Shown: positions 33,115 through 43,780 of the stretch, piece after piece
Layout: each line of letters begins with the position of its first letter
Position numbering within the stretch: position 1 is the stretch's first letter
Assembly (NCBI GenBank): GCA_019188255.1
Contig: JAETXT010000008.1
Coordinates: forward strand, 682,001 to 746,000
From: Verticillium longisporum
Lineage: Eukaryota; Ascomycota; Sordariomycetes; Glomerellales; Plectosphaerellaceae
Direction: 5' to 3'
Length of the DNA stretch: 64,000 nucleotides
The notes under the pieces: generated by a model
Database searches by the model: none
What the model was told of the DNA's origin: nothing
What the model saw: only the letters and a program-made list of their open reading frames with translations
Translations under genes and position numbers: made by a program

Positions 33115-34658
33115 TAATGCCCTATCTCTCTCTTTACTTCGTCCCGAAATATAATATAATATTTAGGTTAAAGGTCCCTATTAAGTTCTAGGTAGTTCTC
33201 TCTTAGGCTATTTAGTATTATCTAGTCTAATAATGTCTATATATTCTAGGTTTCTATCTAGTTCTTAAGTATCTATCTTAATAAGTACCTCCTACTAATT
33301 AGCTAAGGTTTCTAGGTTAATTCTTTATTATCTAATAGCTATAGTTTAATACTTTTATATATCTTTCTTCTTATCTTAGTTCTATTTTTTATTCTTCTAT
33401 TATTCTTATTTAATAATCTAATAATTCTCTTTTATAGCTAATTAGTAAGTAATAGCTTATTAATATAGTTTTACTATTCTAATATTCTTCTATTCTCCTT
33501 CTTTATCTTAGTTCTATTTAATTATTCTTATATTATTCTATTCTTAAATAATAATCTAATAAGCTTCTTCTATAATTAATTAATAATTATTCGCCTTTTA
33601 ATATAGATTTATTAATCTATTATTCTTCGTTCTTTCCTTTCTTATTATTTAGACTTAGTAAATAGCTATTATTCTAGGGTAGCTCATTATAGGTTTCTAG
33701 TATATTTATAAAAGGATTTTCTAATTATTATTTCTATCTTTTCTTCTTCTTTAGCGATAATAACGACGATAATAATATTCCTCCCCTCCTTAATATTACC
33801 TTTATATCTTTTATAATAATCCCTTAATAATTAGCTATTATATAATTACTAATTAAATATAGTTCTTAGATCGATTCCGGTTTTCTAATTCTTCGATAAG
33901 AATAATTTATAAATCTATTAATATTTACCTATTAATTACTTATTAATTAAAAGTAATAATACTATTATTTAAATAATTTCCTATTCGTAAATTACCCTTA
34001 ACGTTTCCTTTATAGTTTAATAGCTAATTAGCTATAGAATAATAGCTCTTCTTCCTCCTAACCCTTACTAGGAGCCCGGATAGGCGTACTCCGCTAGAGA
34101 CCTACTATACCTCCGCTACTACGACCGTATATATAAGTAGTTTAATCCCGCTATAAGCGGGGAATACCCTTACTACGAGGAGGATGCTAGTAAGTAAGCT
34201 ACTATCTAACTATTAATTATCGGCTAATCGTTTACGTAGCTAGTTCCGCTAAATACTCCTATTATAGAGTAGCCTAGGGAGGTAAGCTATACTTCGCTAT
34301 AAATTACCCCCCTTTTATTCCCCTATTATCTAATAGCTAATCCCCTATAAATGCCTATTAAGTACTAGGCTACTATATATACTCTTAAATTAGCTATTAA
34401 GGCTATAGCTAAGAATAGCTATATTAATATCTTTAAAGTAAGTAATACTTACCTACTAAATACTTATTATTTAGGTATTAATAGATTTCTTTTAATTAAT
34501 TTCGATATAATTAAAATTATTAATTAGAAAGCCCTCTAAAAGGGTAAAAACGATAAAGCGCTAAGCGCTAAGAAGCGTACTACTACTAATTAATAGGAGG
34601 CTAATAAGTACTCTATTCGCTGCTTCGCCGCCGCCGATTATCTCGCCTAGGCCGCTAA
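33115..34658. other. AT-rich RIP-decayed interior (left part)
   Basis: Built mainly of TA-containing words (aataat, taatta, ctaata) with few GC islands (near 34075-34150 and 34555-34660). No open frame above a few codons. An agcgcta repeat at 34557-34570 precedes the Gypsy target GCGCT. Confidence 0.75.
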
Positions 34659-34663
34659 GCGCT

Positions 34664-35123
34664 TGTAACAACCAGAGGACCAGGTCAAAAGACCCAAGGA
34701 TAGCTAGGAAGGATGACACAGCCAAAGGGAGCGATAAGATAAGAACGGCTGGCACGCAGTCACGTGACCAGATCACCAGGAACGGTGATCCAAGAACATG
34801 GATCACCAACCTGTTAGGATCACCGTGATCCCCGATCCAACACGGAGAGGATCACGAACTAACAGTGAGCCATCCAACATAGGCTCACTAACCAACACAA
34901 CAAGGACAGGATGAACGGGTATATAAGGACGGGCATTCTGGACTTGTAGATACATTCTTTCTCACGACAGTGATCAATCTAAGTCTTACCTTGTATTCAT
35001 TGTAACGAGTGCGCAACGCCTTACGACACCACATCGTCTCAGAGTCACAACCTAAGCTTCTGCTAACAGCAACCCTAACCCTCTGACAGTGTTCCCCTCT
35101 TCGGAAGCTGCCAGGTCGTAACA
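34664..35123 (+). repeat. 5' LTR of the Gypsy element (460 bp)
   Basis: By eye identical to 41095-41554. Contains a TATA box TATATAAG (34920-34927), many GATC words (ggatcacc, ggtgatcc) and a telomere-like CCCTAACCCT. Confidence 0.95.
34920..34927 (+). promoter_or_regulatory. TATA box in the 5' LTR
   Basis: TATATAAG in a GC-balanced context (gggTATATAAGgacggg); transcription would start some 30-50 bp downstream, near the AGTGATCAA at 34969-34977. Confidence 0.6.
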
Positions 35124-35125
35124 TT

Positions 35126-35134
35126 TTGATCACT
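35126..35134 (+). promoter_or_regulatory. candidate self-priming primer-binding site
   Basis: TTGATCACT begins 2 bp after the LTR end and is the exact reverse complement of AGTGATCAA at 34969-34977, near the expected 5' end of the transcript. No TGG-type tRNA primer site is seen. This is the arrangement used by Tf1/sushi-type chromoviruses, which self-prime. The match is only 9 nt and its core TGATCA is a palindrome, so evidence is modest. Confidence 0.4.
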
Positions 35135-35186
35135 CTTGTTCAGTAGGTTTACCTTGTGACACTGAGCAATACTCACCACAGGAACA

Positions 35187-37271
35187 ATGTCCACCAACAG
35201 CATCGGCAACAGCGCCAGCAACTTGGCCGCTATGATCCAAGAACTTCGTTCGGAGAATGAACAGCTCCGGGCCTCGATGCAACAGCTCCAGGGAGGGTCG
35301 AACATGAAAGCCCTTCCCCCTCAACCATTCGACGGAAACCCTAGGGCACTTCAATCTTTCATCACCCAGGTACGCCAGTACCACAAAGCCAACGAGAACC
35401 AGCTCAAGTACTGGGGCGAGAGAGTCGCCAACGCCTCCTCTTATCTCAAAGGGGATGCCTTGCATTGGTTCGAACCCTTCGTTCGAGACTACTCTACCCA
35501 CACCAAGAAAGAAGATATGAAGAAAGCTACCCAGGACGTCTATGCCGGCATGAACGCTTTCGAGGAAGCTATCAAGGGAGCATTTGGAGACATAGACGAG
35601 GAACGACAAAACGAACGAAAAATCCTTCAGCTCAAACAGACGGGACCAGCCACTAAGTACGCCACGGAGTTTCGACTCTTAGCCACTCGACTAGACTGGA
35701 CTGAGTCCGCCCTCATGGCCCGTTTCTACGAAGGACTCAAAGACGTCGTCAAGGACGACCTCATCCGGGAAGATAGACCCGAGACCCTCACCGAGTACAT
35801 CGCCATGGCCGTCAAGATCGACGACCGCCAGTATGAACGCAGGATGGAGAAGGGACGAAAGCCCGCCGCAGGACCATGGAACCCTCGCGTCCCCCACCAT
35901 CGATCCAATCAGGGACGCAAGTATCAGCACGACAAGCCCCGCATCAGCACGGCTTGGGGGCAGACCACCCATGCAGGTCCCATGGAACTTGACAACACCC
36001 GCCACGGCAAACCCAAGGACCTCAAGGACACCAAATGCTACAACTGCGGAAAGAATGGGCACATGGCCCGAGAATGCCGCCAGCCTAAGAAGCCTTGGAA
36101 GCCAGTCAACGAGCGACAGCTCAACCACACCCAGCACCAGGACCATGCCAGCACCAACTGGACCTTCTGTTATCAGGACAGCTGTCTCACACACAAGGAC
36201 AGCAAGGAGCAGAATGGATGGTTCCCTAGGGCGCCCACGGGGCAACGAACCCTAGCCATGATGACAACCACGAAGAAAGACAAACGTATCCAGAAATGGG
36301 CTCGGCAGGTAACACCCGAGACCCAGGAAATCGACACAGATGAAGAAAGAGCCTACGAACACGCTCACCCAGAACCACAATCGGCTCCCCATGTGGGACT
36401 GATGAACGACACGGAATGGGATGAATACACTCGCGCCGACGAAGAAGAATCTCCGCTCGGACAGATCCAGCTTCACATGCCTGTACAAGCATATGAGGTT
36501 AGCAGCGCCAGCGAGGATTACGACCCCTTGGTACCCTGGAACGAACTCATCTACTACGGGACCAAGCCATGGAAGGCCAGCGCCCGAAAGCGAGAAAGCA
36601 CCAAAGAAAACGTACGACTCATGGTAGGAGACCACCCAGCACTCCACCACGCCCACAAACAACACTACCAGTTGTTCTGGCCCGAATGCGTCTACGACGA
36701 CTGTGAATACCACTTCAAGGAGAAGGCCGCACACCGGTTTCTCCCGCGCAACCACTGGATCGAGCCACGAGTAACGGTGGAATTCGAACAGGAGAGTCGC
36801 AAATGGATCCTGCACATGGACGAATACAGTCAGGGCCGGCTCACGTTCCGACCAGACCCTGCTTATCACGACAAATGCTACCAAGACAACGCCAGATGGG
36901 AAAACTGCGATAACGACGCATGCATGAAGCACTACATCGCTAAAGCCAAAGACTGGAGACTCCATCGTATGAAGGACGTCAGGAAGCCACTCTTCCGCGT
37001 TCACTACAAAGGCGACGATAGGGACGAAAACTCAGACGGACCATCCATGACATGGCCGCCTACTACGCCACCCCTTCGGGAAAAGGCGAGCGTCGGTCGA
37101 ACAGGGACAACGACCGACGAAGGAAGTAAGAGCAATCTGCTCAGCCGAACGAACCCACGGCACGAACCACCTCTACGTAAGAATAAACGTAGGAGGACGG
37201 TGGGCAAGCGCGCTACTAGACAGCGGCGCCCAGGGCAACTACATGAGCCCCGAATACATCAACAAGAATAA
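35187..37271 (+). CDS. gag: Gypsy Gag polyprotein
   Basis: Open frame of 694 aa. The first part has the retrotransposon Gag layout: a coiled-coil start (IQELRSENEQLRASMQQLQG), then SYLKGDALHWFEPFVRDY and LLATRLDWTESALMARFYEG. A CCHC zinc knuckle, CYNCGKNGHMAREC, lies near residues 284-297. The remaining 390 residues are unusually long, acidic and tryptophan/tyrosine-rich, and include a second Cys/His cluster (CVYDDCEYHF then HRFLPRNH, and CYQDNARWENCDNDACMKH). The last 220 bp overlap the pol frame, which is +1 relative to gag. The overlap could be a programmed shift or a sequencing fault. Confidence 0.85.
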   Translation: MSTNSIGNSASNLAAMIQELRSENEQLRASMQQLQGGSNMKALPPQPFDGNPRALQSFITQVRQYHKANENQLKYWGERVANASSYLKGDALHWFEPFVRDYSTHTKKEDMKKATQDVYAGMNAFEEAIKGAFGDIDEERQNERKILQLKQTGPATKYATEFRLLATRLDWTESALMARFYEGLKDVVKDDLIREDRPETLTEYIAMAVKIDDRQYERRMEKGRKPAAGPWNPRVPHHRSNQGRKYQHDKPRISTAWGQTTHAGPMELDNTRHGKPKDLKDTKCYNCGKNGHMARECRQPKKPWKPVNERQLNHTQHQDHASTNWTFCYQDSCLTHKDSKEQNGWFPRAPTGQRTLAMMTTTKKDKRIQKWARQVTPETQEIDTDEERAYEHAHPEPQSAPHVGLMNDTEWDEYTRADEEESPLGQIQLHMPVQAYEVSSASEDYDPLVPWNELIYYGTKPWKASARKRESTKENVRLMVGDHPALHHAHKQHYQLFWPECVYDDCEYHFKEKAAHRFLPRNHWIEPRVTVEFEQESRKWILHMDEYSQGRLTFRPDPAYHDKCYQDNARWENCDNDACMKHYIAKAKDWRLHRMKDVRKPLFRVHYKGDDRDENSDGPSMTWPPTTPPLREKASVGRTGTTTDEGSKSNLLSRTNPRHEPPLRKNKRRRTVGKRATRQRRPGQLHEPRIHQQE

Positions 37272-39123
37272 GATCACATGGAAATATAAGGAGGAACCCT
37301 ATCAACTCAGCACGGTGGAAGGACAAGCGGTCTCATACGGAGGAGGGATCGTGAACACGGAGACTGCGCCCCTCCAGGTGTTCATCTCTCGCCGTCAAGG
37401 TCACATAACCTTCGACATCACCAACATGGGAGGAAAACAAATCATCCTAGGCATCCCATGGCTCAGACAATGGAACCCTCAGATTGACTGGACAGCTGGC
37501 CGCGTCCAGTGGAGTACGTCAGCCCCTGAGGAAAGACCCACGAGCGGTCTCTCAAGCGACCTCCAACTAGCCCTCACGAATAGGGACAACTCAGAGGAGA
37601 CAACCCCGGAGGAGCTCACAACAGAACAGCAAGAAAGACTGCAGAACGTACCCAAGGAATACTGGAAGTACGAAAAGATCTTCAGAGAAGAAGTCGGCAC
37701 GGTGCTACCTAAGCACACACATTACGACCACGAGATCCCAATCAAGGAAGGAGAGAGCCCCCGGTTCAACAAGATCTACGGATTGAACCCTCGACAAATG
37801 GACACTCTCGACGAATACCTCAAGGAGAACCTCAGAAAAGGATACATCCGACCATCGACATCCCCAGCGGGATATCCGATTCTTTTTGTGCCAAAGAAGA
37901 ATGGCAAAGAAAGACTATGCGTTGACTACAGACAGTTGAACGACATCACTATCAAAAACTGCTACCCATTGCCTCTGATATCGGAACTCAGGGACGCATT
38001 AGCAGGAGCCAATTGGTTCACAGCGCTCGATCTCAAAGGAGCATATAACCTCATCCGCATCAAGGACGGAGAAGAATGGAAAACAGCATTTCGAACACGA
38101 CGAGGACACTACGAATATTTGGTTATGCCATTCGGATTGACCAACGCCCCCGCAACCTTCCAAAACATGATCAACGACGTACTACGAGAATTCCTGGACG
38201 TCTTCGTGGTAGTATACCTCGATGACATTCTGATCTTCTCGAAGACGATGGAAGAACACAAGGGACACGTCCACCAGGTCCTCACACGGCTACACCAACA
38301 CGAGCTGTTAGTGGAACCTGAAAAGGCCAAGTTCCACTCACAGGAAGTAGATTTCCTCGGGTATACGATCACCCCAGGAGAAATCAGGATGGAAAAATCC
38401 AAAGTAGCAGCCATCAGGGAATGGCCTACACCAAAGAACGTCAAGGATGTCAGAGCATTCCTCGGTTTCGTCAACTTCTACCGACGATTCCTAAAAGGAT
38501 ACAGCAAGACTGCCAACCCTTTGACGAGCCTCACGGTCAAGGAAATAGAGTTCGCGTGGAACGAACCCCAAGAAAAAGCATTTCGCCAGATTATCGATCC
38601 CGTCCTCAGCGAGCCAGTCCTCCGAATGATAGACCCCGAAAAACCCATGGAAGTCGAGACAGATGCCTCCGACTTCGCCATTGGAGGACAGTTAGGACAG
38701 AGGGACGACCAAGGACGCTTACACCCGGTAGCTTTCTTCTCGAAGAAACTACACGGACCAGAGCTCAATTACCAAATTCACGACAAAGAACTCATGGCAA
38801 TCATCGAAGCATTCAAAGAATGGAGAACGTACCTCTCCGGAGCACGACACGAAGTCAAGGTCTACACTGACCACAAGAATCTTGCACACTTCACAACGAA
38901 CAAAGACCTCAACAAACGCCAGATTAGATGGGCAGAATTCCTCTCGGAATTCAACTTCACCATCATCTACCGCAAAGGATCTGAGAATGGCAGGGCAGAC
39001 ATTCTGAGCAGACGCTCAGATCATGAGCAGAACACGCCCCCAACATTAACGCCATCCTGGCGAAAGACAAAGAAGGGAATCTCATTCCCTATCACCGTAC
39101 GCTGGCGGTCACCACTCGCGTGA
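37051..39123 (+). CDS. pol: Gypsy Pol, protease / reverse transcriptase / RNase H part
   Basis: Frame opens after a stop at 37048. The aspartic protease core LLDSGAQGNYMS is encoded at about 37213-37248, so the ATG at 37243 is internal and the protein must be made from gag by frame shift. Then IILGIPWLRQWNPQIDW, the RT start (GYIRPSTSPAGYPILFVPKK), LDLKGAYNLI, and catalytic FVVVYLDDILIFSK. RNase H follows: ETDASDFAIGGQLGQ, IHDKELMAIIEAFKEW, VYTDHKNLAHF, NGRADILSRR. The frame ends artificially at 39123; integrase continues one frame back from about 39041, where a five-C run seems to lack one C. Confidence 0.9.
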   Translation, partial: HGRLLRHPFGKRRASVEQGQRPTKEVRAICSAERTHGTNHLYVRINVGGRWASALLDSGAQGNYMSPEYINKNKITWKYKEEPYQLSTVEGQAVSYGGGIVNTETAPLQVFISRRQGHITFDITNMGGKQIILGIPWLRQWNPQIDWTAGRVQWSTSAPEERPTSGLSSDLQLALTNRDNSEETTPEELTTEQQERLQNVPKEYWKYEKIFREEVGTVLPKHTHYDHEIPIKEGESPRFNKIYGLNPRQMDTLDEYLKENLRKGYIRPSTSPAGYPILFVPKKNGKERLCVDYRQLNDITIKNCYPLPLISELRDALAGANWFTALDLKGAYNLIRIKDGEEWKTAFRTRRGHYEYLVMPFGLTNAPATFQNMINDVLREFLDVFVVVYLDDILIFSKTMEEHKGHVHQVLTRLHQHELLVEPEKAKFHSQEVDFLGYTITPGEIRMEKSKVAAIREWPTPKNVKDVRAFLGFVNFYRRFLKGYSKTANPLTSLTVKEIEFAWNEPQEKAFRQIIDPVLSEPVLRMIDPEKPMEVETDASDFAIGGQLGQRDDQGRLHPVAFFSKKLHGPELNYQIHDKELMAIIEAFKEWRTYLSGARHEVKVYTDHKNLAHFTTNKDLNKRQIRWAEFLSEFNFTIIYRKGSENGRADILSRRSDHEQNTPPTLTPSWRKTKKGISFPITVRWRSPLA

Positions 39124-40466
39124 CACCCGCCAGACCACCTACGGAAGCATTGGAACTGATTCGACAAGTCCACGAAGCCAAAGCCCACGGACACCAAGGA
39201 GTAGCGAAGACATTCGCCCGACTCAGGAAACATCACGACTTCAAGGGAACCAGACAGGACGTCACAACAGTCATTCGCAACTGCGACCTCTGCAAAAAGA
39301 GCAAAGCAGAAAGGCACAGGCCTTATGGAGAACTCAAGGCTTTGCCAGTACCAGCAGCAGCCTGGGAATCAGTCTCATTGGACTTCATCACCAGCCTGCC
39401 CCCGTCAAAGGAACCCTTAACTGGGACCTCTTACGACAACATCTTAGTAGTCGTCGACCGACTCACGAAGTGCTCGTACTTCCTCCCGTACAAAGCCACA
39501 GGCACGGCAGAAGACCTCGCCTATGTATTCCTCCGAAACATTGTGGGACAGCACGGACTACCAAAAGAATTAGTATCGGATAGAGACAAACTCTTCACCA
39601 GCAACTTCTGGAAATCGCTCATAGCTCAACTTGGAGCCAAACACAAGCTATCCACGGCTTTCCACCCGCAGACAGATGGACAGACGGAAAGAACGAACCA
39701 GACTTTGGAGCAATCCCTCCGGTGTTATATCAACTACCAACAGGATGACTGGGTCACACTACTACCCATCGCACAGTTCGCATACAACAGCTCACCAAGC
39801 GAATCAACGAAGGAGTCACCCTTCTATGCCAACTACGGATATAACCCAACAGCCTACGCGGAGCGCCGCGAAGCACCAGACACGCCGAAAGCAACCAACA
39901 TTGCGGCCAACATCCGCAAAATTCAGGACCATATCAAGCTCGACCTCGAGCTCGTACGAACCAGAATGACCACGTACGCCAACAAAACAAGGATGAAGGG
40001 ACCATCCTTACAGGAGGGAGGTAGCGTCTACCTTATCCGCCGAAACATCAAAACCAAACGACCAAACGACAAATTGGACTTCAAGAAACTAGGACCTTTT
40101 AAAATTCTCAAGAAACTCTCGGATACCAACTACCACCTCTCATTGCCAGAGAACATGAAGATTCACCCCATTTTCCACATAGCACTTTTGGAACCAGCAC
40201 CACCGAACGCACCACTCGCAACCAGCGTGGAAGTAGAAGACACAAACGAATACGAAGTCGAAAGAATCATCGACTACAGAAAAACCAATAAACAGGACGA
40301 ATACCTCATTAAATGGAAAAACTATGGACATGAGGAAAACACATGGGAACCGGTCAAGAACCTGAACTGCCCGCAGCTGCTGCAGCAGTATCACCAACAC
40401 CAGACTCCTCCGGTAACTCTCCCAGGCCCAGGGAAGGCCAGTCGACTTCGGAAGCCACGCCCATAA
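39041..40466 (+). CDS. pol: Gypsy Pol, integrase with chromodomain
   Basis: The open frame from about 39041 joins the RNase H end once the C run 39037-39041 is allowed for; it ends at 40466. The HHCC zinc finger reads VHEAKAHGHQGVAKTF to NCDLCKKSK. The catalytic core has SLDFITSLP, ELVSDRDKLF and FHPQTDGQTERTNQTLE (D, D, E). A GPF/Y module (KKLGPFKILKKLSDTNYHL, then IHPIFHIALLEP) leads to a chromodomain, YEVERIIDYRKTNKQDEYLI then KWKNYGHEENTWEP. Chromodomains steer chromovirus integrases to methylated histone H3K9, consistent with insertion into an existing RIP-decayed, presumably heterochromatic, element. The last 113 bp overlap an antisense gene. Confidence 0.92.
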
Positions 40467-40991
40467 ACGCCAGGTCACTCTCCACCCAACGCTCATGGGA
40501 CTCGAGGACGGGGAGCAGGCCGTCCTCCTCATCCAACTCTTGAATACCACGACGAAACGCTTCGTCACTACGCTCCTTCACCTTCTTCTTAATTTGACGA
40601 ATGCGTCGCAGACGGTTCACCGCGTGCGCAAGGTCCTCTTGCAGCTTCGCAAGAGCCTCTTCCGCAGCCTCTTCGTCATCTTCCAATTTCCTTTCAGTCT
40701 TAGCAAGACGCTCGACTGAAAGCACGCAGGAGTTAGCCAGGATGAAAGACACAAAACACAAAAAAACAAAAACTCACGGGACGACGAGACCAGGACACCA
40801 TCACACTGACGACCCCGCTTCACACACTCGCCGCATCGCGCAGACTTCTCCGACATCCGACATTTTAGACCCTTTCGGAAACACCAAGTACAAGGCATGT
40901 CGGCGTCCGACCCTTTTGACTCGATCGAGGACGAAAGACGGGCGCGTTCGGCGGCTTTCTTCGAAGGCGGTTTTACGACGCGACTAGACAT
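40354..40991 (-). CDS. antisense spliced gene: Zn2Cys6-like and coiled-coil protein
   Basis: On the opposite strand between pol and the 3' LTR. Exons 40991-40778 and 40715-40354, intron 62 bp (GTGAGT to TTTCAG), keep the frame and give 191 aa. After a basic start (MSSRVVKPPSKKAAERARLS) come six cysteines, C34-x2-C37-x6-C44-x8-C53-x2-C56-x6-C63 (CTWCFRKGLKC, CGECVKRGRQC). That spacing is inside the Zn(II)2Cys6 range of fungal transcription factors. Residues about 72-130 form a charged heptad-like helix (ERLAKTERKLEDDEEAAEEA, then LAKLQEDLAHAVNRLRRIRQ), a probable coiled coil. The tail is acidic and ends in an Ala run. It overlaps the pol 3' end by 113 bp. Role unknown: DNA-binding regulator of the element, or silencing via antisense transcript. 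Confidence 0.65.
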
Positions 40992-41094
40992 GTTGTCACG
41001 GTTAGCGCAAAAATGAAGAAACGACTTCACAACGAATGAGGGGGTGGCCTACTACTTATGGCCGCTGGGACATCGGCCTGGAGGAGGGGCATCA

Positions 41095-41554
41095 TGTAAC
41101 AACCAGAGGACCAGGTCAAAAGACCCAAGGATAGCTAGGAAGGATGACACAGCCAAAGGGAGCGATAAGATAAGAACGGCTGGCACGCAGTCACGTGACC
41201 AGATCACCAGGAACGGTGATCCAAGAACATGGATCACCAACCTGTTAGGATCACCGTGATCCCCGATCCAACACGGAGAGGATCACGAACTAACAGTGAG
41301 CCATCCAACATAGGCTCACTAACCAACACAACAAGGACAGGATGAACGGGTATATAAGGACGGGCATTCTGGACTTGTAGATACATTCTTTCTCACGACA
41401 GTGATCAATCTAAGTCTTACCTTGTATTCATTGTAACGAGTGCGCAACGCCTTACGACACCACATCGTCTCAGAGTCACAACCTAAGCTTCTGCTAACAG
41501 CAACCCTAACCCTCTGACAGTGTTCCCCTCTTCGGAAGCTGCCAGGTCGTAACA
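41095..41554 (+). repeat. 3' LTR of the Gypsy element (460 bp)
   Basis: Copy of 34664-35123 preceded by a purine-rich tract; TATA box at 41351-41358. Confidence 0.95.
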
Positions 41555-41559
41555 GCGCT

Positions 41560-42027
41560 CTACCGCTATTGCCGAGGTCTCCGCTACTACCCTATAATAG
41601 ATTACCGGTTCTCTCGCTAAGCTAATTACTATCTAGTCCGAGATCTAGGAGAATTATACCCTAATCGTAAATCGCTTATTAATTATTTACTATTTATCTA
41701 TTAATAATCTACTAGAATTATAATACTCTTATTAGTATTACCGATAATAAGGAGGATAGCGAGAACTAGGAAGGTAATAGCGAGGTAATAGTTTAAGAAC
41801 CGCTAATAGTCCGCTAATACTCCCCTATTACTTAGTTTTTTCTTTTACTTTTTTTTTTTTTATTATTATTCTTCCTTAAGAGTAAGGCTAGGGGCTAGAC
41901 TACCCCCTAAATACTAATTAAGTTACTATTAATCTACTATTACTCTTCCTTATAATTATTTATATATCTTAATAAGGTCGTCTATTACGTTTCGCCGTAG
42001 TTCCTATAAATTCTCGCTTTCTAAGTA
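41560..42027. other. AT-rich interior of the old element (middle part)
   Basis: Continuation of the decayed host element between the two nested insertions. No open frame. Includes a run of T (41842-41861). Confidence 0.7.
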
Positions 42028-42077
42028 ACGTAATCCACAAGCGAGTGGTTCACCCAAGCGAGTGGTTCACTTCGCCC
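42028..42077 (+). repeat. left TIR of the Fot1-like element
   Basis: Contains GCGAGTGGTTCAC twice, 18 bp apart start to start, a likely pair of transposase binding sites. Inverted copy at 43838-43887. Confidence 0.92.
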
Positions 42078-42125
42078 GGGCCCACGACCTACACCTGAAT
42101 TCTACAGATTCCACCTCCGCCCGCG

Positions 42126-43780
42126 ATGGAGACTCTTTCAAAAGAAGGTCAATTATTCCTTGCTATCCAAGCTATGGACAATGACCCGAACCTAAGCGCC
42201 CGGAGTGCTGCGAGGATCTACACCGTCCCCTTAACGACGCTCCTCCGACGCCAGAAGGGCAAACCCTCCCGACGCGAAAGCCCGCCCAATTCTGCCAAAT
42301 TAACAGTACTAGAAGAGAAAACTATTGTCGAATATATCCTTGACCTAGATGCGCGATCTTACCCTCCCCGGTTGGGTGAGGTCGGAGATATGGCGAATCG
42401 CCTGCTTGCCGACCGTGACGCGCCACGCGTCGGGAAGAACTGGGCCGCAAACTTCGTCAAACGGCAACCAGAGCTCCGGACGCGTTTCTTTCGCAAGTAC
42501 GACTACAAGAGGGCCCAATGCGAAGATCCGGACGCGATAAACGCGTGGTTCCGCCTCGTGCATAACATGATCGCCAAGTACGGCATCCAAGAGGCTGACA
42601 TGTACAACTTTGACGAGACCGGCTTCCAGATGGGCGTTATCGCCAACGGAATGGTCGTGACCAGTTCGGAAAGACGGTCCAATGTGAAGATGAGGCAGCC
42701 AGGCAACCGGGAATGGGTTACGGTGATCCAGGGCGTTGGCGCGTTGGGTTTCTCCGTCCCGCCGTTCATCGTGGTTTCGGGCAAGTACCACCTCTCGAGC
42801 TGGTACCAGGACGACGCGATTTCTCGCGACTGGAGAATCGCAACATCTCCAAACGGCTGGACGACGAATGATATTGGTCTGGAATGGATTCGGCATTTTG
42901 ACAGGCATACAAAGTCCCGTACTTCGGGCGGTTATCGCCTACTGATCCTGGATGGCCACGAAAGTCACCACTCGGTCGACTTCGAACTCTACTGCAAGGA
43001 GAACAACATCATCACACTCTGTATGCCTCCTCATTCGTCACATCTACTCCAGCCTCTCGATGTTGGGTGTTTTGGCCCACTAAAGAAAGCATACGGTCGG
43101 CAAATCGAGGATAGGATGAGGGCGGGTACAACGCACATCAGCAAAGAGGACTTCTTCCCGGCGTTTTCGGCTGCATTTCAGCAAGCAATGACAGAAAAAA
43201 CATCCAGGGAGGCTTTCGAGGAGCGGGGCTTGTCCCCCATAACCCGGAAACAGTCCTGTCAAAGCTGGATGTGAGGTTGAGGACGACGACGCCTCCGGGG
43301 ACGTCCCACGGGGAGCGTGATTCTTGGGTCTCTAAGACGCCCACTAACCTGCTCGAGGCAGGTTCCCAGACTGACTTCATCAAAGGGCGAATCTCACGCC
43401 ACCAGGGAAGCTCCCCAACGTCAATTTTAGATGCTGTTGACTATCTTGCGAAGGGGACGCGGGGTGTTATGCACCAGATCGCTCTTTTGAAGTCAGAGGT
43501 TATGATCCTTCGAGAGGAAAATGCTACACTAAGCCGACGCCGGAGGGCCAAAAAGCTACGTCTCCGGGAAGGAGGAAGCATGGCTGTAGGCGAGGGACAG
43601 GACAAGATTGCTCAGAAGGAAGTAGATATCCAGATAAAAGAGGAAACGCTGCAGAACCCGGGTCCCGCGTCGTGGTCCCAGCCGAAGAAACGATGCTGTA
43701 GCGTATGCGGGAAGACCGGCCACAACGCGAGAACTTGTCAGGTAGCTATCTCATCGTCTGCAAAAGACGAGGAGGAGTGA
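42126..43780 (+). CDS. Fot1/pogo transposase (DDE_1), frame break at 43234-43238
   Basis: Residues 1-65 form a psq/CENP-B helix-turn-helix region (SARSAARIYTVPLTTLLRRQ), followed by a second HTH (VGKNWAANFVKRQPELRTRF). The DDE_1 core carries NFDETGFQMGV, LLILDGHESHHS and LQPLDVGCFGPLKKAYG as the three acidic sites. The first frame stops at 43274 after GLSPITRKQ; the rest (PETVLSKLD-like text, then KTPTNLLEAGSQTDFIKGRI) is in the next frame, joined if the CCCCC run at 43234-43238 had one more C. The C-terminus, outside the DDE fold, has a coiled-coil/basic stretch (IALLKSEVMILREENATLSR) and a zinc knuckle CCSVCGKTGHNARTC. With the base restored the protein is about 551 aa. Otherwise intact, so probably active recently. 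Confidence 0.88.

Larger units (their letters stand above)
34664..41554 (+). mobile_element. Ty3/Gypsy chromovirus retrotransposon, recently inserted
   Basis: 6,891 bp between GCGCT target duplications (34659-34663 and 41555-41559). It has 460-bp LTRs beginning TGTAACA and ending GTAACA, gag, then pol in the order protease, reverse transcriptase, RNase H, integrase, chromodomain. A purine tract (GGAGGAGGGG, 41080-41089) precedes the 3' LTR. The identical LTRs and lack of RIP show the insertion is young compared with its host element. Frame breaks lie between gag and pol and in the C run at 39037-39041. Confidence 0.95.

Noticed and set aside
37051..37271. canonical -1 slippery heptamer at the gag-pol overlap
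   Set aside because: Pol is +1 relative to gag and CGG-GAA-AAG does not fit X-XXY-YYZ in the gag frame.
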